This document shows positions 1 through 5,375 of a DNA stretch of 5,375 nucleotides, piece after piece. The DNA is from Desulfobacteraceae bacterium (GTDB taxonomy: Bacteria > Desulfobacterota > DSM-4660 > Desulfatiglandales > B25-G16), in assembly GCA_028572035.1 (NCBI GenBank), contig JAPVWE010000100.1, forward strand, positions 1 to 5,375. The letters run 5' to 3'. Position 1 is the first letter of the stretch, and each line of letters opens with the position of its first letter. The notes below the pieces were generated by a model that worked only from the letters and a program-made list of their open reading frames with translations, did not search any database and was not told the origin of the DNA. Position numbers and translations under genes: made by a program.

Positions 1-10
1 TCACCTCCCT
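1..10 (-). promoter_or_regulatory. Shine-Dalgarno for a gene starting left of the window
   Basis: Read on the minus strand these bases are AGGGAGGTGA, a near-perfect complement to the 3' end of 16S rRNA. With normal spacing, the start codon it serves lies a few bases beyond the left edge, so a minus-strand gene in the same direction as lysS and the Lol permease gene almost certainly begins there. Lol permease genes are often followed by lolD, the ATPase gene, so lolD is a sensible guess, but nothing in the window shows what the gene is. The 324-bp gap after the permease gene leaves room for a separate promoter. A weak candidate is TTGATT (57-52) and AATATT (34-29) with a 17-bp spacer. Confidence 0.6.
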
Positions 11-120
11 AAAGATTGTTAAACCTCAAATATTTGGCCACACTTTACTAAAATCAATAGATATTGCTTTGAGGAAATTTCCCCAGCCCTACTATGATAT
101 TGAGTTTGTAAATTTCTCTG

Positions 121-145
121 TATCGAAAATCGGCTATCGAGAATC
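121..145. repeat. Two-copy direct repeat with 14-bp period
   Basis: TATCGAAAATC at 121-131 is repeated as TATCGAGAATC at 135-145, matching at 10 of 11 positions with a period of 14 bp, which is twice 7. Between them is GGC. Two copies alone would be weak evidence, but the period agrees with the exact 7-bp arrays in the lysS-lolC gap, so it may be the decayed remainder of a similar heptamer array. It lies in non-coding sequence about 180 bp past the permease stop codon. Confidence 0.5.
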
Positions 146-178
146 CCTAAATTCATAAATCCACAGTGACTATTCAGC

Positions 179-237
179 CACTAAGACACCAAGGCACTAA
201 TTCCAATTGTAAATTTTCAATTCTTTGTGCCTTGGTG
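179..237. repeat. 8-bp-period array arranged as an inverted repeat (possible hairpin)
   Basis: On the plus strand three octamers follow one another: CACTAAGA (179-186), CACCAAGG (187-194) and CACTAATT (195-202). On the minus strand two related units read CACCAAGG (237-230) and CACAAAGA (229-222). The central units give a perfect 11-bp inverted repeat, CACCAAGGCAC at 187-197 against GTGCCTTGGTG at 227-237. A second inner stem can form between AATTG (205-209) and CAATT (218-222). The whole could fold as a roughly 51-nt stem-loop in RNA from either strand. No run of T follows on either strand, so it does not look like a standard intrinsic terminator. It could still act as an RNA-stabilising hairpin or be a small repeated intergenic element; that is inference. 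Confidence 0.7.
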
Positions 238-324
238 GCTACCTGAACAGTTACAATCCGCAATTTCAAATAATCCTATCCATAACTTTAGCTCACTTCA
301 AATTTTAGGCACTTTAGTGCACTT

Positions 325-1551
325 CTATTCATATCTCAATGCCTCGACAGGATTTACTTTAGAGGCCTGCCAGGAAGGGTAGACTGTGGCAAGAAAAGAG
401 ATAATTATTGCAGCAACTACTATTGAGACAACATCCAACCATTCCATTCTCACAGGGAGAGTACTTATATAATATACATCTGCAGGAAGCTCAATAAACT
501 CATATCGTGCCAGGAGATAGCAGAGAAAGGATCCGGACATCAGTCCCAATATGGTACCTACAAGGCCAACAAAGAGACCCTGAAAGATAAAGATACACAT
601 GATACTTCTTGACGATGTCCCCATGATTCTCAGGATCGCGATATCTCGACTCTTTTCCATTACCAACATAACCAGGGAACTGATTATATTGAGTGCACCT
701 ACGAGAACTATCATGCTTAGAATAATAAACATTGCCGCCTTTTCGAGCTTTAAGGCGGAAAACAGGCTCTTGTTCATCACCTTCCAGTCCTTGGTCCAGT
801 AAGGATAGCCAAGTTTGTCCTGAATGATTTCGCCTATTTTGTCACTCTCATTTATGTCCTTAACCTTTAACTCGACCCCTGTTACCTCTTCCCCAAGGGA
901 GAGAAAATCCTGGGCATCAGTTAAAGAGAGGAAAACCAGTGAGCTATCATACTCATACATGCCGGATTCAAAGAGGGCCTTTACCTTGAATTTCCCTTCA
1001 TTGGCCACCCTCCCTAATGGCGTCAATTTACCTGTAGCCGATACCAGGGTTACAGTATCTCCTGGCAGCGCTCCTATGTGTTTGGATAGCTCACTGCCGA
1101 TAATGATTCCTTTCAGATCGTTCTCAGATTCCTTTAAGGCATTAAGTGACCCTCCTTTTATCATCGAATCGATATCGATTACCGTACCTGCTGTGGCCGG
1201 ATCTACACCCCTGAGAATAGGCCCTGAGATATTACCAGCATGTTTAATCATTACCTGGCTATAAATAAATGGTGTTGCCGAGAGAACACCATCTACCTCC
1301 AAGACCTTCTTGATAACAGCTTCTGTATCTCTGATACCCCCCTTATAGCTCATGATAAGCAGATGTGAATTTACACCAAGTATCTTTTTCATCAAATCTT
1401 CCCTGAAACCGTTCATCACTGCCAGCACTACTATAAGGGCCATGACCCCTATCATTATTCCTAAAATGGAAATACCAGTTATGATAGAGATAAACCCTTG
1501 CTTTCTCTTTGCCTTTAGATATCTGAGAGAAAAGAATGTTTCAAAAGACAT
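325..1551 (-). CDS. lolC: LolC/LolE-family lipoprotein-releasing ABC transporter permease
   Basis: This 408-residue protein is the membrane subunit of a Lol exporter, which uses ATP hydrolysed by LolD to pull mature lipoproteins out of the inner membrane and hand them to LolA for delivery to the outer membrane. The architecture is typical of the family and so is the length. A short cytoplasmic N-terminus (MSFETFFSLRYLKAKRKQGF) leads into TM1 at about 20-46. A large periplasmic MacB-like domain follows at about 47-270. Three more membrane segments lie near 271-297, 317-347 and 371-392. The cytoplasmic coupling stretch EKSRDIAILRIMG (299-311) and the C-terminal PSWQASKVNPVEALRYE signature are both visible. 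LolC and LolE cannot be told apart here, and many bacteria have only one such permease. The start is supported by the family-typical N-terminus, although only a weak GAG lies upstream because a heptamer array occupies the RBS position. It follows lysS by 128 bp on the same strand. The stop codon is TAG. Confidence 0.93.
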   Translation of the reverse strand: MSFETFFSLRYLKAKRKQGFISIITGISILGIMIGVMALIVVLAVMNGFREDLMKKILGVNSHLLIMSYKGGIRDTEAVIKKVLEVDGVLSATPFIYSQVMIKHAGNISGPILRGVDPATAGTVIDIDSMIKGGSLNALKESENDLKGIIIGSELSKHIGALPGDTVTLVSATGKLTPLGRVANEGKFKVKALFESGMYEYDSSLVFLSLTDAQDFLSLGEEVTGVELKVKDINESDKIGEIIQDKLGYPYWTKDWKVMNKSLFSALKLEKAAMFIILSMIVLVGALNIISSLVMLVMEKSRDIAILRIMGTSSRSIMCIFIFQGLFVGLVGTILGLMSGSFLCYLLARYEFIELPADVYYISTLPVRMEWLDVVSIVVAAIIISFLATVYPSWQASKVNPVEALRYE

Positions 1552-1552
1552 A

Positions 1553-1594
1553 TTACTCGTTACTCGTTACTGGTTACTCGTTACTCGTTACTTG
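1553..1594. repeat. Six-copy heptamer tandem array (TTACTCG) abutting the lolC start
   Basis: Six head-to-tail 7-bp units fill 42 bp: TTACTCG, TTACTCG, TTACTGG, TTACTCG, TTACTCG and TTACTTG. On the coding (minus) strand for lolC they read as CGAGTAA units, and a single base separates the last unit from the ATG at 1551-1549. The array therefore lies where the Shine-Dalgarno should be. The only SD-like element is the GAG within the nearest unit, four bases from the ATG. The two variant units each differ at one position, which points to a real but ageing tandem expansion. Heptamer arrays of this general type are known as STRR elements in cyanobacteria; the relationship is by analogy only. Confidence 0.9.
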
Positions 1595-1642
1595 ATATTT
1601 GCTACAGCTTGCTAATCAGCATTAGTCCGTTGTTTGTTGCAA

Positions 1643-1677
1643 TTGACAAATGACCAATGACAATTGACTACTGACAG
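1643..1677. repeat. Five-copy degenerate heptamer array (NTGACNN) next to the lysS stop
   Basis: Five consecutive 7-bp units, TTGACAA, ATGACCA, ATGACAA, TTGACTA and CTGACAG, share the core TGAC in exact 7-bp register across 35 bp. The array begins two bases after the lysS stop codon on the minus strand. Its unit sequence is different from that of the TTACTCG array 48 bp away, so the gap holds two distinct heptamer families. The 48 bp between the arrays (1595-1642) contain a small dyad, CTAAT-CAGC-ATTAG (1612-1625), and nothing else I recognise. No intrinsic terminator is visible in the gap, which favours read-through from lysS into lolC. Confidence 0.8.
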
Positions 1678-1679
1678 TA

Positions 1680-3158
1680 CTATTTTTTCCTCATTTGAGG
1701 AAAGAGGATAACATCCCTGATAGAAGGGGAATCGGTTAGGATCATAACCAGTCTATCTATTCCAATACCCTCTCCTGCTGTGGGAGGCAGCCCATATTCC
1801 AGGGCCTTGAGATAGTCCTCATCCATAAAAAGCGCCTCCTCATCACCCGAATCCCTTAAGGAAGCCTGTCTAAGAAATCTCTCCCGCTGATCATCCGGGT
1901 CATTGAGTTCAGAGAAGGCATTTGCAATCTCTCTTCCAGCTACAACTACTTCAAATCTCTCTGCAATCTCAGGTTCGTTATCCTTTCTCCTGGAAAGAGG
2001 GCTCACCTCTATCGGGTGGTTGACAATAAAGGTGGGGTGGATCAATTTTGGCTCCACTATGTGCTCAAAAAGCCTCGCCAATATCCCTCCAATCCCCTCT
2101 TCATCCTTTACCTCAATTCCCCTGGACCCTGCAAGATCTACCAGCCCCTGATTATCGAAAAGTACATTCTCAGGTATACCACCAATATCCTTCAGGGAAT
2201 CGGCGAGGGAGATCCTGGGCCATGGAGTACTAAAATCTACCAGATTGCCCTGGTATTTTATAGTCAACTGGCCAAAGAGCTTCTTCAGGAGATATACGAA
2301 GAGCTCTTCAGTCAAATCCATGAGATCTTCATACGTTGCATAGGCAACATAGAATTCGAGCATGGTAAATTCCGGATTGTGGGTAGTTGAGATCCCCTCG
2401 TTTCGAAAATTTCTGTTTAACTCATAGACCTTCTCCAATCCTCCTACCACAAGCCTTTTCAGATAAAGCTCCGGGGCTACTCTCAAATAGAGATCCATAC
2501 CCAGTGCATGGTGATATGTCCTAAATGGTTTGGCTGTAGCACCACCTGGAATGGATTGCATCATTGGTGTCTCTACTTCGACAAAACCTTGTTTATCAAA
2601 GAATTCCCTGATTGTCTGAATTATTCTACTTCTCAGGATAAAGGTGTGCCTGACATTATCATTAACTATCAGATCGAGATACCTTTGGCGATACCTGGTT
2701 TCCACATCTATTAATCCGTGATATTTCTCCGGCAATGGCCTCTGGGCCTTTGTTAGAAGAACAACTGAGTTGGCCAGGAGAGTCAATTCATCTGTCTTGG
2801 TCCTAAAGATCTGCCCGGCCAGTCCCACATGATCGCCTATGTCTAAAAACGCAAAAATCTTAAAATCATCATCTCCAACCCTATCTTTTCGTATGTATGC
2901 CTGAAGCTGACCGGTTCCATCCTTGATGTGGATGAAAACCGCTTTCCCAAAATTCCGGATGGACATTACCCTGCCAGCCAGGGTAAAGGTATCAGTAATC
3001 TCCTCAAGTGCACTCTGGTCCATGTTACCGAAACGATGCACCACTTCCTCCACTGTTGTATCTCTCCTGAAGCCCGATGGATAAAGGTTAAGACCCTTTG
3101 ATCTCAGTTCCTTAACCTTTTCCTTTGTCTCCTTGATCAGCCCACTCAACTCATCCAT
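1680..3158 (-). CDS. lysS: Lysyl-tRNA synthetase, class II
   Basis: This cytoplasmic enzyme charges tRNA-Lys with lysine using ATP. At 492 residues it has the usual bacterial length and looks complete. The N-terminal helix is followed by an OB-fold anticodon-binding domain at about 57-138 (TLAGRVMSIRNFGKAVFIHI is its recognisable opening). The class II catalytic core covers about 155-490. Motif 1 lies near 186-200 (FFDKQGFVEVETPMM). Motif 2 is at 251-268 (FRNEGISTTHNPEFTMLE). The lysine-pocket segment GREIANAFSELNDPDDQ is at 408-424. Motif 3 is at 462-487, with GEGIGIDRLVMILTDSPSIRD and the ATP-binding arginine 469. The ATG at 3158 gives the family-typical N-terminus. A modest SD, AAAGGG (3175-3170), stands 11 bases upstream, which is rather far. 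The gene is the first seen of the minus-strand group and is divergent from the acetoacetyl-CoA synthetase gene. I see no T-box or other lysine-sensing leader in its 5' region. The stop codon is TAG. Confidence 0.98.
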   Translation of the reverse strand: MDELSGLIKETKEKVKELRSKGLNLYPSGFRRDTTVEEVVHRFGNMDQSALEEITDTFTLAGRVMSIRNFGKAVFIHIKDGTGQLQAYIRKDRVGDDDFKIFAFLDIGDHVGLAGQIFRTKTDELTLLANSVVLLTKAQRPLPEKYHGLIDVETRYRQRYLDLIVNDNVRHTFILRSRIIQTIREFFDKQGFVEVETPMMQSIPGGATAKPFRTYHHALGMDLYLRVAPELYLKRLVVGGLEKVYELNRNFRNEGISTTHNPEFTMLEFYVAYATYEDLMDLTEELFVYLLKKLFGQLTIKYQGNLVDFSTPWPRISLADSLKDIGGIPENVLFDNQGLVDLAGSRGIEVKDEEGIGGILARLFEHIVEPKLIHPTFIVNHPIEVSPLSRRKDNEPEIAERFEVVVAGREIANAFSELNDPDDQRERFLRQASLRDSGDEEALFMDEDYLKALEYGLPPTAGEGIGIDRLVMILTDSPSIRDVILFPQMRKK

Positions 3159-3199
3159 AAATAAGAAATCCCTTTCAATTACAGAATCTTACATCTTTC

Positions 3200-3263
3200 C
3201 TTGACTAATTCCTATTTTTATTTTAAGGGATTATGTGTAATTCAAATATGGTTCTTAGTCAAG
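3200..3263. repeat. 9-bp inverted repeat in the divergent intergenic region
   Basis: CTTGACTAA at 3200-3208 is matched by TTAGTCAAG at 3255-3263, a perfect 9-bp inverted repeat with a 46-bp gap. Each arm contains TTGACT, one base from the sigma-70 -35 consensus, in face-to-face orientation. I could not find a good -10 at the right distance from either, so the arms may be a regulator's paired half-sites instead of promoter elements. The repeat sits 42 bp upstream of lysS and about 180 bp upstream of the divergent gene. Confidence 0.4.
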
Positions 3264-3330
3264 ACAAAAGAAGAAATTAACCCTATTACGCCATTTGTGG
3301 ATTAGGCCTGTAAACAGACTAGTTCTACCT

Positions 3331-3359
3331 TTGAAGAACCAAAATATATTCTCTATAAG
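3331..3359 (+). promoter_or_regulatory. Candidate sigma-70-type promoter for the acetoacetyl-CoA synthetase gene
   Basis: TTGAAG (3331-3336, four of six matches to the -35 consensus) and TATAAG (3354-3359, five of six matches to the -10 consensus) are separated by the ideal 17 bp. Transcription would begin near 3366, giving a leader of about 80 nt before the start codon at 3445. It is the best promoter-like pair seen in the 286-bp divergent region. An inverted GTTCT-N8-AGAAC (3322-3339) overlaps the -35 element and another GTTCT (3359-3363) begins on the last base of the -10, so a regulator may act here. Confidence 0.55.
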
Positions 3360-3431
3360 TTCTGCAGGAGGGTCAATAGGTATTGTGAATATCTCTCCAT
3401 TTTAGTAGAAGAGACAAAAAATTATCATACA

Positions 3432-3438
3432 AAGGAGG
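3432..3438 (+). promoter_or_regulatory. Strong ribosome binding site for the acetoacetyl-CoA synthetase gene
   Basis: AAGGAGG, a full match to the Shine-Dalgarno consensus, ends six bases before the ATG at 3445. It settles the start over the in-frame ATG three codons downstream (3454) and suggests efficient translation, in contrast to the weak sites of lysS and lolC. Confidence 0.9.
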
Positions 3439-3444
3439 AATAAT

Positions 3445-5375
3445 ATGGCCAAGATGTTATGGAAACCATCGGAAGAGAGGATCAGTGATTCTAACATGTA
3501 CAGATTCATGCAGTTTATCAACGAGAAATATGGAACTGACTTCAGGGAATACGGCCCCCTTTACCAATGGTCAATTGACAATATACCTGAATTTTGGGCA
3601 TCTTTCTGGGACTATGCCGACATAAAACACTCAAGGACCTATGATACTATAGTAAATGATCTCAGCAAGATGCCGGGGGCAACATGGTTTTCTGGGGCGC
3701 AGCTAAGTTTCGCAGAGAATCTTCTCCAATTCAGAGACGAACATGTGGCTCTGATCTTTAAGGGAGAGGCTCAGGATTCTATCAAGATGACCTATGCCGA
3801 GCTCTATGATGAGGTGGCCCGCGTTGCAAAATCTTTGAGAGATGCTGGCGTTCAGGCAGGAGATCGTGTAGGCGGCTTTATGCCAAACATGCCTGAAACA
3901 GTTGTTGCCATGCTCGCTGCCACGAGCATGGGCGCTATCTGGTCTTCCTGCTCCCCGGATTTCGGCATCAAGGGAGTACTTGACCGTTTTGGCCAGATCA
4001 AGCCCAAAGTGCTCTTTACTGCCAATGGATACTCATTCAAGGGAAGGAGTTTCGACTGCCTCGAGCGTGTCTCCGGCATCCTGAAAGACCTGCCTTCCAT
4101 TGAAAAAGTAGTTGTTGTTCCTTACACAGTAAAAGATCCGGACATCAGCCAGATGTCAAATGCCATTCACTACGGGGATTTCAAATCCCCTGAACCAGAT
4201 CTTGAGATCAAATTTGAACAGTTGCCGTTTTCCCACCCCCTCTATATCATGTTCACCTCAGGCACAACAGGCCTTCCCAAGTGCATGGTACAGAGTGCTG
4301 GCGGCATCTTGGTCCACCACGTGAAAGAACTTATGCTCCATACTGATCTGAAACGGAATGATACCATCTTTTACCACACGACCTGCGGATGGATGATGTG
4401 GAACTGGTTGGTGAGTTCCCTGTCCCTTGGTGCCACACTGGTCCTCTTTGATGGAAATCCCTTCCACCCTGATCCCGGAGCCCTGTGGAAAATGGCCCAG
4501 GATGAAAAGATTACTATATTTGGCACGAGCGCCGGCTACATTTCTGCCATTATGGGGGCCGAGGTTAGGCCTGGCAAGGACTGTGATTTGACTCCTCTAA
4601 ACACAATCACCTCTACCGGCTCGCCTCTCTCTGTTGAAGGATTTGAGTATGTCTACAGAGAGGTAAAAGAGGATGTGCAACTTGCCTCCATCTCTGGGGG
4701 CTCAGACATCAATGGCTGCTTTGCGCTTGGAAACCCAATGGGCCCCGTCTATGCTGGTGAATTGCAGTGCAGGGCCCTGGCTATGAAGGTAGAGTCCTAT
4801 GATGAGAATGGAAAGCCTGTTTACAATCAAAAAGGGGAACTTGTTTGCACCGCTCCCTCTCCATCCATGCCCATATATTTCTGGGATGATCCTGATATGA
4901 AGAAATACCATGATGCCTATTTTGATGTGTATCCCAATATCTGGAGGCATGGGGATTTTATTGAGATCAGCGAGGATACCGGAGGAGTTATCATCTATGG
5001 GCGATCTGATGCCACCCTTAATCCAGGTGGTGTCAGGATTGGCACTGCCGAAATCTATCGACAGGTAGAAGGTCTTGAGGAGGTTGCTGATAGCCTGGTG
5101 ATTGGCCAGGACTGGAAAGATGATGTGCGGGTAATCCTCTTCCTGAAGATGGCAGAAGGGTATGAGCTAACCGAGGAGCTGAAAGACAAAATCAAAAAGA
5201 ATATTCGGAAAAATGCATCTCCAAGGCATGTGCCCGCTAAGATTCTGCCTATTAAGGATGTACCCTATACCCTGAACATGAAAAAGGTGGAACTGGCAGT
5301 GAGAAAGGTTATCAGAGGTGAACCTGTTTTGAACAGAGATGCCCTTTCCAACCCCGACTCCCTTGATCTTTACAA
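3445..5375 (+). CDS. aacS: Acetoacetyl-CoA synthetase (acetoacetate-CoA ligase), 3' end cut by the window
   Basis: This cytoplasmic adenylate-forming enzyme converts acetoacetate, ATP and CoA to acetoacetyl-CoA, AMP and pyrophosphate, feeding ketone-body carbon to thiolase, polyhydroxyalkanoate or lipid pathways. The reading frame is open for 643 codons from ATG to the right edge. Family members are usually about 650-670 residues, so only the last few to about 25 are missing. The N-terminal ACAS-type segment is at about 35-95 (LYQWSIDNIPEFWASFWDY). The phosphate-binding loop FTSGTTGLPK is at 270-279. HTTCGWMMWNW follows in the family-typical place, and the A5-like SGGSDIN is at 417-423. RHGDF with the adenosine-binding Asp504 is at 501-505. 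The hinge GRSDATLNPGGVRIG is at 519-533. The C-terminal PYTLNMKKVE is at 607-616, where Lys613 is the likely catalytic lysine. The long TLNPGGVRIGTAEIYR hinge and WMMWNW favour acetoacetate over acetate specificity. The gene is divergent from lysS with its own promoter and RBS; no partner gene is visible. Confidence 0.96.
   Translation, partial: MAKMLWKPSEERISDSNMYRFMQFINEKYGTDFREYGPLYQWSIDNIPEFWASFWDYADIKHSRTYDTIVNDLSKMPGATWFSGAQLSFAENLLQFRDEHVALIFKGEAQDSIKMTYAELYDEVARVAKSLRDAGVQAGDRVGGFMPNMPETVVAMLAATSMGAIWSSCSPDFGIKGVLDRFGQIKPKVLFTANGYSFKGRSFDCLERVSGILKDLPSIEKVVVVPYTVKDPDISQMSNAIHYGDFKSPEPDLEIKFEQLPFSHPLYIMFTSGTTGLPKCMVQSAGGILVHHVKELMLHTDLKRNDTIFYHTTCGWMMWNWLVSSLSLGATLVLFDGNPFHPDPGALWKMAQDEKITIFGTSAGYISAIMGAEVRPGKDCDLTPLNTITSTGSPLSVEGFEYVYREVKEDVQLASISGGSDINGCFALGNPMGPVYAGELQCRALAMKVESYDENGKPVYNQKGELVCTAPSPSMPIYFWDDPDMKKYHDAYFDVYPNIWRHGDFIEISEDTGGVIIYGRSDATLNPGGVRIGTAEIYRQVEGLEEVADSLVIGQDWKDDVRVILFLKMAEGYELTEELKDKIKKNIRKNASPRHVPAKILPIKDVPYTLNMKKVELAVRKVIRGEPVLNRDALSNPDSLDLY

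Larger units (their letters stand above)
1..324. other. Non-coding intergenic region downstream of the Lol permease gene
   Basis: No convincing coding sequence is seen on either strand of this 324-bp AT-rich stretch. It contains, from left to right: a Shine-Dalgarno for an outside gene (1-10, minus strand), two perfect 10-bp palindromes (CAAATATTTG at 27-36 and GGAAATTTCC at 73-82), a 14-bp-period direct repeat (121-145), an 8-bp-period array forming an inverted repeat (179-237), and a short dyad GCACTTTAGTGC (309-320) just after the permease stop codon. No hairpin here is followed by a T-tract in the minus-strand direction, so no intrinsic terminator for the permease gene is recognised. Confidence 0.7.

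Noticed and set aside
309..320. GCACTTTAGTGC dyad just after the lolC stop as an intrinsic terminator
   Set aside because: The stem is only 4-5 bp and no T-tract follows on the minus strand.
1352..1615. Plus-strand ORF of 87 codons running over the heptamer array, with a repeated LLVTRYW/LLVTRYL peptide
   Set aside because: It is antisense to the well-supported lolC gene and its peptide repeat is only the 21-bp (3 x 7) translation of the array. No RBS and no family resemblance.
1612..1625. CTAAT-CAGC-ATTAG as a terminator between lysS and lolC
   Set aside because: A 5-bp AT-rich stem without a T-run is too weak, and the genes are likely co-transcribed.
1553..1677. CRISPR-like array
   Set aside because: The units are 7 bp, head to tail with no spacers, and no cas genes are present.
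1903..2714. Plus-strand ORFs opposite lysS
   Set aside because: They are antisense shadows of a conserved class II synthetase, with no start signals or recognisable domains.
3201..3229. TTGACT at 3201-3206 as the -35 of a plus-strand promoter
   Set aside because: At 16-18 bp spacing the -10 candidates (such as TAAGGG) match poorly; the pair at 3331-3359 is much better.
3366..3405. Leader peptide: AGGAGGG at 3366-3372 followed by a GTG (3385) mini-ORF of six codons
   Set aside because: The spacing is long (12 bases), the SD-like element would start at the predicted transcript end, and the peptide has no regulatory codon run. Probably chance.
3159..3444. tRNA, T-box or riboswitch upstream of lysS or the divergent gene
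   Set aside because: No T-box consensus, no cloverleaf and no lysine-riboswitch-like architecture could be recognised in the 286-bp intergenic region.
3852..4100. Minus-strand ORFs within 3852-4950 and the plus-strand 60-codon ORF at 3902
   Set aside because: They are shadow frames inside the continuous acetoacetyl-CoA synthetase reading frame, whose motifs are clear from end to end.

Overview
This 5.4-kb window looks like chromosomal DNA of a Gram-negative (diderm) bacterium. The evidence is a LolC/LolE-type permease, which only makes sense where lipoproteins are moved to an outer membrane. Moderate GC content, a bacterial class II LysRS followed by a Lol permease, and a stand-alone acetoacetyl-CoA synthetase together fit an environmental proteobacterium-like lineage, perhaps Desulfobacterota/Deltaproteobacteria. 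That placement is inference from gene order and general protein appearance, not a proven taxonomy.

Layout. On the minus strand, read right to left, are lysS (3158-1680, lysyl-tRNA synthetase, complete) and then a lolC/E-type permease gene (1551-325, complete). They are separated by 128 bp and probably co-transcribed. A strong Shine-Dalgarno sequence at the left edge (10-1, minus strand) shows that another minus-strand gene starts just outside the window. The ATPase gene lolD is a reasonable guess for it. On the plus strand, diverging from lysS, a gene for acetoacetyl-CoA synthetase runs from 3445 off the right edge. It has 643 complete codons, lacks only the extreme C-terminus, and has a good RBS and a plausible sigma-70-type promoter.

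Function. lysS supplies Lys-tRNA for translation. The Lol permease is the membrane part of the machine that extracts mature lipoproteins from the inner membrane. The acetoacetyl-CoA synthetase activates acetoacetate with ATP and CoA, allowing ketone bodies or acetoacetate to enter thiolase/acetyl-CoA metabolism. No functional link joins the divergent gene to the other two.

The least ordinary feature is in the spaces between genes. The 128-bp lysS-lolC gap is framed by two different tandem arrays with an exact 7-bp period. One (1553-1594) touches the lolC start codon and occupies the place of its ribosome binding site; the other (1643-1677) begins two bases after the lysS stop codon. The 324-bp region left of lolC holds a 14-bp-period repeat (121-145) and an 8-bp-period array arranged as an inverted repeat (179-237). 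None of these is a CRISPR, a transposon or an obvious rho-independent terminator. I found no new multi-gene system; these short-period intergenic repeats are the best candidates for something underdescribed.
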